Assembly (NCBI GenBank): GCA_965249815.1
Contig: CBDFMV010000003.1
Span: forward strand, 1,364,001-1,428,000
Length of the DNA: 64,000 nt
Source: JAJAZB01 sp965249815
Lineage (GTDB): Bacteria > Bacteroidota > Bacteroidia > Cytophagales > Spirosomataceae
Direction: 5' to 3'
In this document: positions 1-8,309 of the stretch, piece by piece
Layout of the letters: each line of letters starts with the position of its first letter
Numbering within the stretch: the stretch's first letter is position 1
Program-made: the position numbers and the translations under genes
Notes under the pieces: generated by a model
What the model was told of the DNA's origin: nothing
Databases searched by the model: none
Seen by the model: only the letters and a program-made list of their open reading frames with translations

Positions 1-150
1 TTGTGCGAGGTACGTGAAGACGTAAAACACCCGCTCCCAGCCTCGTGACATGGTAAACATCCGGTGGGCGGCGTAACGGTGGAGGAAAAAGGTTTGCGCA
101 AACAGGGACAAATACCAGTGCGCGGCGAAGAAAAGGAGGAGAATGGCCAT
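1..150 (-). CDS. Fatty acid (acyl-CoA) desaturase, N-terminal fragment
   Basis: Reading the minus strand from an ATG at 150 gives 50 residues that run off the window edge. They contain a hydrophobic start followed by FFLHRYAAHRMF, which matches the first histidine box (HRYAAH, HX4H) of membrane di-iron acyl-CoA/stearoyl desaturases. These enzymes put a double bond into fatty acyl chains at the inner membrane. An in-frame stop lies about 20 codons upstream, so the start is at 150 or at a GTG three codons earlier. Only the N-terminus is visible; the other histidine boxes lie outside the window. The family call rests on this single motif plus the membrane context. Confidence 0.7.
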   Translation of the reverse strand, partial: MAILLLFFAAHWYLSLFAQTFFLHRYAAHRMFTMSRGWERVFYVFTYLAQ

Positions 151-241
151 AGCGGCCACAAAACTGCCCGTCGCGTTCCCGGCATCCGATGACTTTTCTC
201 ATCGAACGGGTTGCGGTTTCTCCTGCGGGAACAGAACGAAA

Positions 242-718
242 TCAGCCTTTGGGCCGGATGGGAATGTAAATAGCCTCCTCTGCCGCCGGGTCATCGGGGC
301 GGTAGGCGGGGCCGAGCACCTCGAAATGCGGGCGGTCGTCGAGCGTGTAGGCCGACGCGGGCAGCCAGGTGCCGAAGAGGTAGCCAAAGACTCGTGGGCC
401 TTCGCTGGCCGGGCCACGGTGGTGGAACACGGCGTACAACCCGCCCGGCAACGGGAAGGCTTCCATGCCATCGGGAACCAATTCAAAATCAGTTACTTCA
501 ACGGTCGCCCATTTCTCAAACGGCGTGTCCGGGCCGAAATCGAATGCCGCGCCGTACACGTTCACGCTCAGAAAATCGCTACCCACCGCGTTGACGATGC
601 CTTTTTGTTCCATCCGAAAACTCCGCCAGAGTTCAGCCGTCCGGTCGTGGGCAAAACTCATCGCCAGGCGTTTGCCGACGAGTTTTCTGGGTGAAAGGGT
701 TTCGAGGCGTGGCGTCAT
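242..718 (-). CDS. GyrI-like / AraC effector-binding domain protein
   Basis: This 158-residue protein begins MTPRLETLSPRKLVGKRLAMS and contains ELWRSFRM, a PLPGGLYAVF-type segment and a closing YIPIRPKG. That pattern is typical of stand-alone GyrI-like small-molecule binding proteins (AraC-type effector-binding domain). No DNA-binding domain is attached, so it is probably a free-standing ligand-binding or hydrolytic protein of this superfamily. I chose the start at 718 because homologues begin at this TPRLETL segment; a longer reading to 772 adds a non-conserved 18-residue leader. It is followed at 150 by the divergent-looking but same-strand desaturase. The ligand is unknown. Confidence 0.75.
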   Translation of the reverse strand: MTPRLETLSPRKLVGKRLAMSFAHDRTAELWRSFRMEQKGIVNAVGSDFLSVNVYGAAFDFGPDTPFEKWATVEVTDFELVPDGMEAFPLPGGLYAVFHHRGPASEGPRVFGYLFGTWLPASAYTLDDRPHFEVLGPAYRPDDPAAEEAIYIPIRPKG

Positions 719-802
719 GCGGTTTTGTAAAATCAGGGGGTTCAGTGTCACGCGGACGCTCAATTTATTCAAGTTGTGGGGTGGCTCAAGAGACTTTCAC
801 CC

Positions 803-833
803 CGCCCTAACCACCGCAGCGGTGGTTAGGGCG
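803..833. repeat. Perfect 14-bp-arm hairpin between two minus-strand genes
   Basis: The arms CGCCCTAACCACCG and CGGTGGTTAGGGCG are separated by CAG. It sits just downstream of the S9 peptidase stop (870) and upstream of the effector-binding gene. No T-run follows on either strand, so it is either a repeat-type palindrome or a weak, T-less terminator. Confidence 0.6.
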
Positions 834-869
834 TATTGCGAAGGCTTTCTTTTTTCCTCACAACTTCAG

Positions 870-3233
870 TTAATTTCCCGCCCGCCGCCCGATGGTTTCC
901 TCGAACAACTTCAAAATTCGTTTGTACTCGTCGGTCCAACTGCTGGGTTCGACGAAGGCGTGGTCTTCCACCGGGTAGGCGGCCAGTTCCCAATTCTCTT
1001 TCTTCAACTCGATGAGCCGCTGGCTGAGGCGCACCACGTCCTGAAAATGCACGTTCACGTCCACCATGCCGTGGCAAATCAGCAGGCGGTCTTTCAGCCC
1101 TTCGGCGAAGTAAATCGGCGAACTGCGGCGGTAGGCCAGCGAATCGGTTTGGGGTTCGTTGAGAATCGCCGAGGTGTAGGGGTGGTTGTAAGCCGCCCAG
1201 TCGGTCACGGGCCGGAGCGCCGCCCCCGCCGCGAAGGTACCCGGTTGGGTGAACAGCGCCATCAGCGTAATGAAGCCGCCGTAAGAGCCACCGTAAATCC
1301 CGATGCGTTTCGGGTCGATGCCCTGGGCGGCGGCGAGCCACTTCGCCCCGTCCACGTGGTCGCTCAGGTCTTTGCCGCCCATGTGCCGGTAAATGCCCGT
1401 GCGCCAGTCGCGGCCGTACCCCGCCGAACCCCGGTAGTCCATGTCGAGCACGGTGTAGCCCCGCTCAACGAGCAAATTGTGAAACAGGTACTCGCGGAAG
1501 TACTGGCTCCACCAGTGGTGGGCGTTCTGCAAATACCCCGCGCCGTGGACGAACACCACCGCCGCCCCGTTCTTTTTGGCGGCCTCCGGCGCGTAAAACC
1601 GGGCGTGAATGTCGGCCCCGTCGGTGGCTTTCACGGTCACGTACTGCGGCTCGCGCCAGGCGTAACTTTTAAATTCATCGGAAAGCGAGGCCGTGAGTTG
1701 CTCCGCCTGCGCGCCGGGCTTGTTGGCCTGCACGTACAATTCCCAGGGCTGCGTGGCCGTGGAACGGCGAATCAAAAGCTGCGTTTCGTCGGGCGAAACG
1801 GTCACGTCGCTGCCGCCAGTGAGCGTGGTGAGTTGGGTACGCGGGCCACCCGCGACGGCCATCCGGTAGGCCCGCTGCTCGCCGGGGTGAACTTCGTTCG
1901 AGAGAAAATAAACCATTTTCCGGTCGCGCGAAAGCTGGGCCTGCTGCACCTCGAACTTCCCGCTCGTGAGCTGTTTTTTCTCGCCCGTGCGTACGTTCAC
2001 GGCGTAGAGGTGCGAGTAGCCGTCGGCTTCGGAGTGGAACAGTACCGTTTCATTGTCGGCGGCGAAACTCACCCAGCCCGCGCTCAGCCACCCGGCGATG
2101 CCCGGCCCACCCACCCAGGCTTCGTCGCGCTGGCGGTCGAGGGGTTTCAGGGCGCGGGCGACGGGGTCGAAAGCCATAATCCAGCGGTCTTTGTTGTCGA
2201 GGGAGCGCACCACGACGACCGCGTTCCGGCCATTTTCCGACCAAATCGGCCCGTGCACGACAACGGCCCGCGATTTTTTCGACGTGTCGGTTCGGGCGGG
2301 ATAGTCTTTCGCGTAATCGGGTTTGTCAGCCAGGCCGGGCAGGTTTTTGGTCGAAACCTCCTGAATCGTGTCGCGGGCGATGTCGTACACGTAGAACTGG
2401 TAGCTGCTCTGGGCCACGCCGACTTTGGTGCGGGCGGGCAGGTCTTCGGTGAAACCCGATTCGGTGACGTAATTCGGCACGACGGCGCTTTTGGTGCCCG
2501 TTGGCGCTTTGGCCAACCGAAAGGTGACGAAGTTGCCGTCGGGGCTGAGGGCGGGATTTTCGACGGTGCGGTCGTCGAGGTAAAATTCCTTCGGGCGTTT
2601 GGGCTTGTCGAGTTTCTGGGCTTTCTCGGTGGCGTCGCGTTTGGTTTTGCGGTCGCGGAGCACGTCGAACAGGGCCAGTTGCCCCGCTTTCAACAGTTTT
2701 TCCTGCTCACCGGGCTTTTTCTCTTCTTTTTTTCCCGGCAAAAAATTCGTCACCTGCGTCACGCTGCCCGTCACCAGGTTGACCACAAACAGGTTGTTGC
2801 TTCGCCGGAACACCACGCCCGATTCATCGCCGGTGAAGGTGGGGGCGGTTTCAGCCTCGACGGTGTTGGTGAGCGGACGGCGCTGGCCGGTTTTTACGTC
2901 GAGCAGGAAAATATCACCGTCGGCTTCGTAGAGTTTCTGTGTCCGGGCGCGGTTGTAGGTGCCCGGCGAGGGAATCCGGAGGCGTTCGGCGCGGGGCACC
3001 TTGCGGGGCGTGCGGTCGGCAAGGGTGAGGCGGTACACCGAATCGGCGGGCGTCCGTTCGGGGTTGTAGTTGAAGTAAATCGTCCGGGAATCTTCCCCCC
3101 AGAACGCCCCCGTCGGGGCCACGCCCATCCACTTCGGGTCACGCATGATTTTGTCGACGGTGAGCGGGGCAAGCTGGGCGAAGGCGGCGGTTGCGCCGAG
3201 GGCGAAAAGCAGCAGGTAGAGCAATCGTTTCAT
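870..3233 (-). CDS. Secreted S9 family prolyl oligopeptidase / DPP IV-like peptidase
   Basis: 787 residues. A signal peptide (MKRLLYLLLFALGATAAFAQ) is followed by a beta-propeller-type N-terminal half and an alpha/beta-hydrolase C-terminal domain. The nucleophile motif GGSYGG places the catalytic Ser near residue 650, the Asp is near 725 (MVDVNVHFQD) and the His near 758 (VEDHAF), which is the S9 order Ser-Asp-His. Family members cleave dipeptides or oligopeptides next to proline in the periplasm or at the surface. Length agrees with DPP IV-like enzymes. It appears monocistronic, ending close to the hairpin at 803-833. Exact substrate preference cannot be read from sequence. Confidence 0.93.
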   Translation of the reverse strand: MKRLLYLLLFALGATAAFAQLAPLTVDKIMRDPKWMGVAPTGAFWGEDSRTIYFNYNPERTPADSVYRLTLADRTPRKVPRAERLRIPSPGTYNRARTQKLYEADGDIFLLDVKTGQRRPLTNTVEAETAPTFTGDESGVVFRRSNNLFVVNLVTGSVTQVTNFLPGKKEEKKPGEQEKLLKAGQLALFDVLRDRKTKRDATEKAQKLDKPKRPKEFYLDDRTVENPALSPDGNFVTFRLAKAPTGTKSAVVPNYVTESGFTEDLPARTKVGVAQSSYQFYVYDIARDTIQEVSTKNLPGLADKPDYAKDYPARTDTSKKSRAVVVHGPIWSENGRNAVVVVRSLDNKDRWIMAFDPVARALKPLDRQRDEAWVGGPGIAGWLSAGWVSFAADNETVLFHSEADGYSHLYAVNVRTGEKKQLTSGKFEVQQAQLSRDRKMVYFLSNEVHPGEQRAYRMAVAGGPRTQLTTLTGGSDVTVSPDETQLLIRRSTATQPWELYVQANKPGAQAEQLTASLSDEFKSYAWREPQYVTVKATDGADIHARFYAPEAAKKNGAAVVFVHGAGYLQNAHHWWSQYFREYLFHNLLVERGYTVLDMDYRGSAGYGRDWRTGIYRHMGGKDLSDHVDGAKWLAAAQGIDPKRIGIYGGSYGGFITLMALFTQPGTFAAGAALRPVTDWAAYNHPYTSAILNEPQTDSLAYRRSSPIYFAEGLKDRLLICHGMVDVNVHFQDVVRLSQRLIELKKENWELAAYPVEDHAFVEPSSWTDEYKRILKLFEETIGRRAGN

Positions 3234-3390
3234 GCCCTAAAATTGGGGCAGGTTTTCCGAAAAAACGCTTTTGGGTTGATTGTCCGCGAAGCAGAACCTA
3301 CGCCAACGCAGGAATTTTCAGTAGCTTCGCTCAGGGCTTTGAAAGGTCCTTGTAATGCAGACGTTTATTTTACAAAAAACACCAACCCCG

Positions 3391-3636
3391 ATGGCCATTA
3401 TTCTTTCCGACGACTTGCTGGCCCGTATACACCTCAGCGAAGCGGAACTGCGTACCGAACTGGCCGTATGGCTTTACCAGACGGGCCGCCTTTCGATGGG
3501 CAAAGCTGCCGAAGTGGCCGAACTGCCTAAGTTTGAGTTTCAGCACCTGCTGGCTCAGCGGCAGATTCCAGTTAGTTACGGGCCGGAGGAGTTTGCGCGG
3601 GATGTTGAAACGGTGGCTCACTTCGGCAGGTCGTGA
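3391..3636 (+). CDS. UPF0175 family antitoxin-like protein
   Basis: 81 residues starting MAIILSDDLLAR, with the family core ELAVWLYQTGRLSMGKAAE and EFQHLLAQRQIPVSYG. UPF0175 proteins are small helix-turn-helix proteins normally encoded directly before a DUF3368 PIN-like toxin, and are taken to be its antitoxin. I chose 3391 over the in-frame 3355 because the family starts at the IILSDDLL strand. The stop codon overlaps the GTG of the following toxin remnant (3633), the arrangement expected of an intact pair. Because the toxin is broken, this gene may now be an orphan antitoxin. Confidence 0.85.
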   Translation: MAIILSDDLLARIHLSEAELRTELAVWLYQTGRLSMGKAAEVAELPKFEFQHLLAQRQIPVSYGPEEFARDVETVAHFGRS

Positions 3637-3828
3637 TTATCGTGGCCGATACTACGCCGTTCAATGGGTTTGCCCATTATCGGCAGCGTTGGGACGTTGA
3701 TGCAGGCCAAAGCCTCAGGGTTCATTCAGGCCGTAAAACCCCTGCTCGACGCGATGATTCATCAAGCGGGCTTTTGGGTCAATTCTTCGTTTTACCGGCA
3801 AATCCTGGTAAAGGTGGGGAAAGAATAG
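3633..3828 (+). pseudogene. DUF3368 PIN-like toxin remnant with internal deletion
   Basis: From the GTG at 3633, overlapping the antitoxin stop, the reading is VIIVADTTPFN, the conserved N-terminus of DUF3368 toxins with the first catalytic Asp. Within 11 codons the frame is lost. A different frame, from 3664, gives a 54-residue stretch (GLPIIGSVGTLMQAKASG, then AVKPLLDAMI, ending at a TAG at 3826) that matches the family's C-terminus. Intact members are about 150-160 residues, so roughly 90-100 residues including the central acidic residues are missing and the two ends are out of frame. The product should be inactive. Confidence 0.85.
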
Positions 3829-4281
3829 CCTCACGGCGGCGGCTCTCTGCACGTTTTCATAGCTGGATGTTGCGAACGCGGTTGATTGGAGACCAACGTA
3901 GTGTGCCTGACGTTGGCGGAGGTGGGGCGGGTACTTACCGAGGGGAACCCTTGAACCTGAGCGGGTTTAAAGCTTCTCAACCAGAGAATTCTTACTTTTT
4001 CCCCCACCCTCATTTTGATTTATGCCTTTGAAGCGCGATACTTGACGACGTAACCTCAGAACCGCCCGCATGACGACACGCTGTACTCCCCTCGCCCGCC
4101 TTTATTTTTCCTTTTCCGGCCAAGACCTCGCTGCTCCTGCCTGACCCGGTGTGGGCTACCAGTGCAAAGACTGGTTTTCATGGGCCGTTGTAAGCCCCTT
4201 CGCACGGGCTTGGCTTCAGACTTGGAGCAATTTGATTTTGATATAAAAAACAAATTATAAAACCTATTATAACCCAATACA
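3829..4281. other. Gene-free spacer at the left edge of the AT-rich island
   Basis: About 450 bases with only short, unconvincing reading frames and no recognised repeat, RNA or promoter. The first 400 bases have host-like base composition. From about 4225 the sequence turns abruptly AT-rich, ending in a long A/T stretch just before the methyltransferase start. This marks the probable left boundary of the island. I found no integrase, tRNA or direct repeat here. Confidence 0.5.
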
Positions 4282-5346
4282 ATGAAAAAATATATTGGAA
4301 TCGATGTGTTTTCAGGAGCGGGTGGAATGTCGATTGGTGCAATAAAATCAGGAATTGATGTTAAGTTTGCAGTAGAAATTGATAAATACGCGGCGGCTAC
4401 TTATCGAGCCAATCATCCAAAAACTATTGTAATAAATAATGATATTAGAAGTGTAAACATTAAGGATTATTTACCCACAAAGGATAAAAGTGAAGTAAAA
4501 ATACTATTTGGAGGACCTCCATGTAAGGGGTTTTCTACATCTAATCAAAGAAACAGAAGCAAAAATAATTCTAACAACTGGCTGTTTAAAGAATACTTAA
4601 GAGTTGCGAACGAACTATTACCTGATTGGGTAATAGTTGAAAATGTTAAAGGATTGGTTGAAACAGAAAGCGGGTATTTCTTTAAGGCGATCTGCAAAGA
4701 ATTAAAGAATATAGGTTACACAACTGTAAGTGCAGTTGTAAATGCTGCCGATTATGGAGTACCTCAAATAAGAAGAAGAGTATTTATTGTGGGTTCGCTT
4801 CATGGAATAGAGTATACTTTTCCTGAACGAAAAGTTAAAGAATATATATCTGTTCAAGAGGCATTAAGTGATCTACCTGAGTTGTATAATGGAGCATGTC
4901 ATCATGAATTAGAGTATAAAACTGAGCCAAAAAATGATTACCAGATAAAATCAAGAAAAGATTCAATCAAATCAATAAATAACAATGTGACCCACAATAA
5001 TTGGAAAGTAATCGAACGTTATAAGTATATCCCACCGGGAGGAAATTGGCAAAATATTCCAACCAACTTAATGGATAACTATAAGGATTTTACAAGATGC
5101 CATACTGGAATATACCATAGACTAAAAGCCGAGTTTCCATCAGTTGTTTTAGGTAATTATCGAAAAAATATGTTGATTCATCCAGTAGAAAATAGAGGAC
5201 TAAGTGTTAGAGAAGCAGCAAGACTACAATCTTTTCCTGATACTTTTCATTTTCTTGGTAGTATAGGATATCAACAAGAACAAGTAGGCAACTCCGTTCC
5301 TCCACTATTAGCAGAGGTAATCTTTAAACAGATATTAACGTACTGA
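4282..5346 (+). CDS. DNA (cytosine-5-)-methyltransferase
   Basis: 354 residues with the full order of C5-methyltransferase motifs: motif I DVFSGAGGMS (residues 8-17), motif IV GGPPCKGFS with catalytic Cys81, motif VI ENVKG (120-124), motif VIII QIRRR (162-166), motif IX RGLSVREAARLQSFP and motif X QVGNSVPP near the C-terminus. It transfers a methyl group from S-adenosylmethionine to C5 of cytosine in a target site set by the variable region between VIII and IX, which cannot be predicted here. No restriction endonuclease adjoins it. Instead, 11 bases downstream, an HD protein and an ATPase follow, so it may mark self DNA for that system. It is AT-rich, unlike the host. Confidence 0.95.
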   Translation: MKKYIGIDVFSGAGGMSIGAIKSGIDVKFAVEIDKYAAATYRANHPKTIVINNDIRSVNIKDYLPTKDKSEVKILFGGPPCKGFSTSNQRNRSKNNSNNWLFKEYLRVANELLPDWVIVENVKGLVETESGYFFKAICKELKNIGYTTVSAVVNAADYGVPQIRRRVFIVGSLHGIEYTFPERKVKEYISVQEALSDLPELYNGACHHELEYKTEPKNDYQIKSRKDSIKSINNNVTHNNWKVIERYKYIPPGGNWQNIPTNLMDNYKDFTRCHTGIYHRLKAEFPSVVLGNYRKNMLIHPVENRGLSVREAARLQSFPDTFHFLGSIGYQQEQVGNSVPPLLAEVIFKQILTY

Positions 5347-5357
5347 ACAGTATTAAA

Positions 5358-6422
5358 ATGGATCTTGCAAATCACGAAGGCGATATTGAACAATGGTTTC
5401 TCTCACAACCGAAAAACTCTTTTCCGGATAATATTGATTATGTTTCTACATATAAGACTATTTTGGAGAAACTACGGCCAGTTCACAGACAGGTGAATAT
5501 AGGTGCCAACGAAACAGACGATATGTCGTTAACTTGGCATGATGAATCTCACATAAAGAAAGTAATTAAGCAAACATCTAAGCTACTGTCGTATAAGGAT
5601 GCGATAATCACACCATTTGAAGCATTCGTATTATTAGTTGCTATTCAAATTCATGATTTAAAAAATATCGAGGGAAGAGAGGGTCATGAAAATAATGCTA
5701 TTAGCATTTTTGACGATTTAGGAATTTCAAACATTATTGATTCGTTTATAAAAAAGAACATTGGTTTTATTGCCAGTTGTCATGCGGGAAGTTACAATAA
5801 AGATGGCAGAAATGAAAAGGATAAAATAAGTAATCTGTTACCCCCTTCAGTTTTCAAGGAAAAAAGAGCAATTAGGCCTCAATATATTGCAGCCTTATTA
5901 AGATTGTCAGATGAGTATGCTGATGACGCTGAACGAGCAATGGGTTTTTTGCTCAAAAAAGGATTGATCAAGAAAAGCAGTATCATTCATCAAAAACATG
6001 CGGCGAGTCTACTCGATGTAGATATAATAGCAAATAGTGGTATCGTGAGCTTTGATTATCATATTAAAGTGTCTGATGCAGTGATCAAATTTCCAAAGTA
6101 TGTTTCTGAAAAAGAAACGTATGAAGAATTGTTTCTATTAGACGAGATATTTAATAGGACGGTTAAATCTCATTACGAAACAGTATATTGTATGAGATTT
6201 TTACGACCTTCAATATCAATAAATAAATTGCAAATTGTAATCGAACTTGAGCATCATGACATTACACATGCCGTCAAAATAGAATATGAACTATTAGAAA
6301 AAGGTTATCCGAATGATTCTCTCAGTATTATTGAGTTATGTGGTGACCAAATCAGAAAAAATGGAGGTCATTGGAGTGGTCAAAAACTCAATGACTATAT
6401 TAACCAGTACAGTTTAAACTAA
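5358..6422 (+). CDS. HD-domain protein of a predicted conflict/defence system
   Basis: 354 residues. An HD-type metal site is visible in the N-terminal half: H61 and H65 (WHDESHIKKV), H99-D100 (IQIHDLKN), H110, H142 (SCHAG) and D185 (LRLSDEYADD). HD domains hydrolyse phosphoester bonds in nucleotides or nucleic acids. The segment PFEAFVLLVAIQIHD resembles the HD variant that comparative genomics assigned to bacterial conflict systems (HD-CE); that assignment is from memory of the family and not tested. The C-terminal 150 residues are predicted mixed alpha/beta with no recognised domain. It lies 11 bases after the methyltransferase and 15 before the ATPase, so it is probably translated from the same mRNA. 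It may be the toxic effector. Confidence 0.72.
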   Translation: MDLANHEGDIEQWFLSQPKNSFPDNIDYVSTYKTILEKLRPVHRQVNIGANETDDMSLTWHDESHIKKVIKQTSKLLSYKDAIITPFEAFVLLVAIQIHDLKNIEGREGHENNAISIFDDLGISNIIDSFIKKNIGFIASCHAGSYNKDGRNEKDKISNLLPPSVFKEKRAIRPQYIAALLRLSDEYADDAERAMGFLLKKGLIKKSSIIHQKHAASLLDVDIIANSGIVSFDYHIKVSDAVIKFPKYVSEKETYEELFLLDEIFNRTVKSHYETVYCMRFLRPSISINKLQIVIELEHHDITHAVKIEYELLEKGYPNDSLSIIELCGDQIRKNGGHWSGQKLNDYINQYSLN

Positions 6423-6437
6423 ATAATTTCAAGTATC

Positions 6438-8309
6438 ATGGACTTCCTTAAGCAGAACCCTTTTGTCGTTCTTTCTCCTGAAGGTAAGGAAGTAGAGAAT
6501 ACTAATGCCGAAACAATATATAAATTATTTGTAGATGTATTTGATGATTTTAAAGCGATCCCTGAACAGGGTCACGTTTTTTTAAATGGACCGAGAGGGT
6601 CTGGCAAAAGCATGATGTTTAGATTTTTACTGCCAGATTGCCAATTAATTGATAAGAATAAAATTCATTATAACGAATTGCCCTTTTTTGGTATTCATAT
6701 ACCTATAAAATTAACTAGTATAAATAATCCTGAATTTGAACTAATCAAAGATTTTGGTGATTTTATTTTTAACGAACATATTTTAACAATGTATTTCTCT
6801 GAATTGATTTTTAATTCGCTTAGCACTTTAAATTATAGTAATGTAGAGAATAGTAGTTTGCTCACGAATGAGATTGTTCAATTTTATCATAAGAGTTTTG
6901 CCAGAAGATTAAAGTTATGTGGATGGAATAGTCAAGATTTTGAAAATTTCAATCCTAAAAACCCGATGGAAGCCTTTCAATTGATTACTCAAATATGTTC
7001 TGATGTTTTTACTGAAGCTACTCAATATTTAAAGCGAAACGTTTCTAATAGAAAAAACAACGAACAAAATTACGCGCCTTATTATAACGGTCCATTGTGT
7101 GATTACTTAACATTTCTTTTTCCAGTATTAAAAGACCTAAAAAAAATTTTATTCTTTCCCAATAAACCTTTTTTTCTGCTTGTAGACGATGCGGACAACT
7201 TATCTGAATCGCAAACCATCGTATTAAATACTTGGGTGTCATACAGAACTAACGCTGACGTATCACTCAAAATATCAACTCAGTTGAATTATAAAACATA
7301 TAATACTATCAGTGGAACAAACATTGATAGCCCCCATGATTATTTCGATATTAATATTTTAAATGTATATACCTCATCAAAAACAGTATATAACACTCGG
7401 ATACGTCAAATCATCCAGAAAAGATTTGAGTATTTTTTTGATACGATTGATATTACTCCTGAATTATTTTTTCCTTCTGATAAGGAACAAGATTTGGCTA
7501 TTGAATATCAAAAGAAACTGATTAGAGATAGCTTTGTAAAAGATGGAAAAGGTTATAGAGAAAGCGATGACGTTCAAAGATATGCTGTGTCAAACTATAT
7601 TAAAAGTCTTAAAGGAATCTCTAAATCAGGCCATACTTATAGTTATTCGGGTTTTAACCAATTGGTTAGTATATCCTCTGGAATCATACGGCATTTTCTT
7701 ACCCCAGCCGCAAAAATGTTCAATGCTCAGTATAGAAATTTAAAATTAACTTCTCCTAAAATAACCTATACCGATGTAAAATCTATCCCTCCTCATATTC
7801 AAAATAGTGAAATTCGTGATTATTCTATAAAGCAAATTTTTGATGAATATGATAAACTTAATCATGATTTACATCAAATAAGGAAGGATTCACTTTATGT
7901 TTCCAAAGTTGAGAGATTGAGAAACCTAATTAATGCACTCGGAGGGCTTTTTCATGCATATTTGCTATCTAATCGAAGTGAAAGACGTGTGTTTTCTTTT
8001 GCTATTTCTGGCTATCCCGATCCGGAGTTAATTGAAATTATAGATTTAGGTATAAGATTCGGGTATTTTCATAAACATACTATTGGAAACAAAGAGGGTA
8101 CAGGGCGTACAAGATTGTATATTTTAAGTAGAATTTTGTCGCCTTGTTTTTTGCTGGATCCCAATAGTTTTGCAGGGTACAAATTTTTTACTTCTGAAAA
8201 ATTGATAAAGGCTACATACAGGCCAGACGCATTTATTCATGACATGACTACCCAAAAAGCAGAAGCTGAATCTCCAACTTTATTTAGCAATCAATTTGAC
8301 GAAATATAA
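6438..8309 (+). CDS. P-loop ATPase, ORC/CDC6-like, of a predicted defence system
   Basis: 623 residues. Walker A is GPRGSGKS (51-58) after a strand HVFLN; Walker B is FFLLVDDADN (245-254), giving two acidic residues; a sensor-type KISTQLN follows at 278-284. The roughly 190 residues between Walker A and B form an insert larger than in ordinary AAA+ modules. The C-terminal 120 residues include helices and a strand-turn pattern (around GRTRLYILSR) that could be a winged helix. This architecture resembles ORC/CDC6-like ATPases found in defence loci. It probably senses nucleic acid or invader protein and controls the HD partner. The next gene starts at the base after its stop codon. Confidence 0.72.
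   Translation: MDFLKQNPFVVLSPEGKEVENTNAETIYKLFVDVFDDFKAIPEQGHVFLNGPRGSGKSMMFRFLLPDCQLIDKNKIHYNELPFFGIHIPIKLTSINNPEFELIKDFGDFIFNEHILTMYFSELIFNSLSTLNYSNVENSSLLTNEIVQFYHKSFARRLKLCGWNSQDFENFNPKNPMEAFQLITQICSDVFTEATQYLKRNVSNRKNNEQNYAPYYNGPLCDYLTFLFPVLKDLKKILFFPNKPFFLLVDDADNLSESQTIVLNTWVSYRTNADVSLKISTQLNYKTYNTISGTNIDSPHDYFDINILNVYTSSKTVYNTRIRQIIQKRFEYFFDTIDITPELFFPSDKEQDLAIEYQKKLIRDSFVKDGKGYRESDDVQRYAVSNYIKSLKGISKSGHTYSYSGFNQLVSISSGIIRHFLTPAAKMFNAQYRNLKLTSPKITYTDVKSIPPHIQNSEIRDYSIKQIFDEYDKLNHDLHQIRKDSLYVSKVERLRNLINALGGLFHAYLLSNRSERRVFSFAISGYPDPELIEIIDLGIRFGYFHKHTIGNKEGTGRTRLYILSRILSPCFLLDPNSFAGYKFFTSEKLIKATYRPDAFIHDMTTQKAEAESPTLFSNQFDEI

Noticed and set aside
465..3530. A 1021-codon open frame on the plus strand opposite the S9 peptidase
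   Set aside because: GC-rich antisense shadow. The minus strand codes for a complete peptidase with signal peptide and catalytic triad; the plus frame has no recognisable domain.
3831..4031. Short frames in the spacer before the methyltransferase
   Set aside because: Different frames on both strands are open by chance; none resembles a known protein or has a plausible start.
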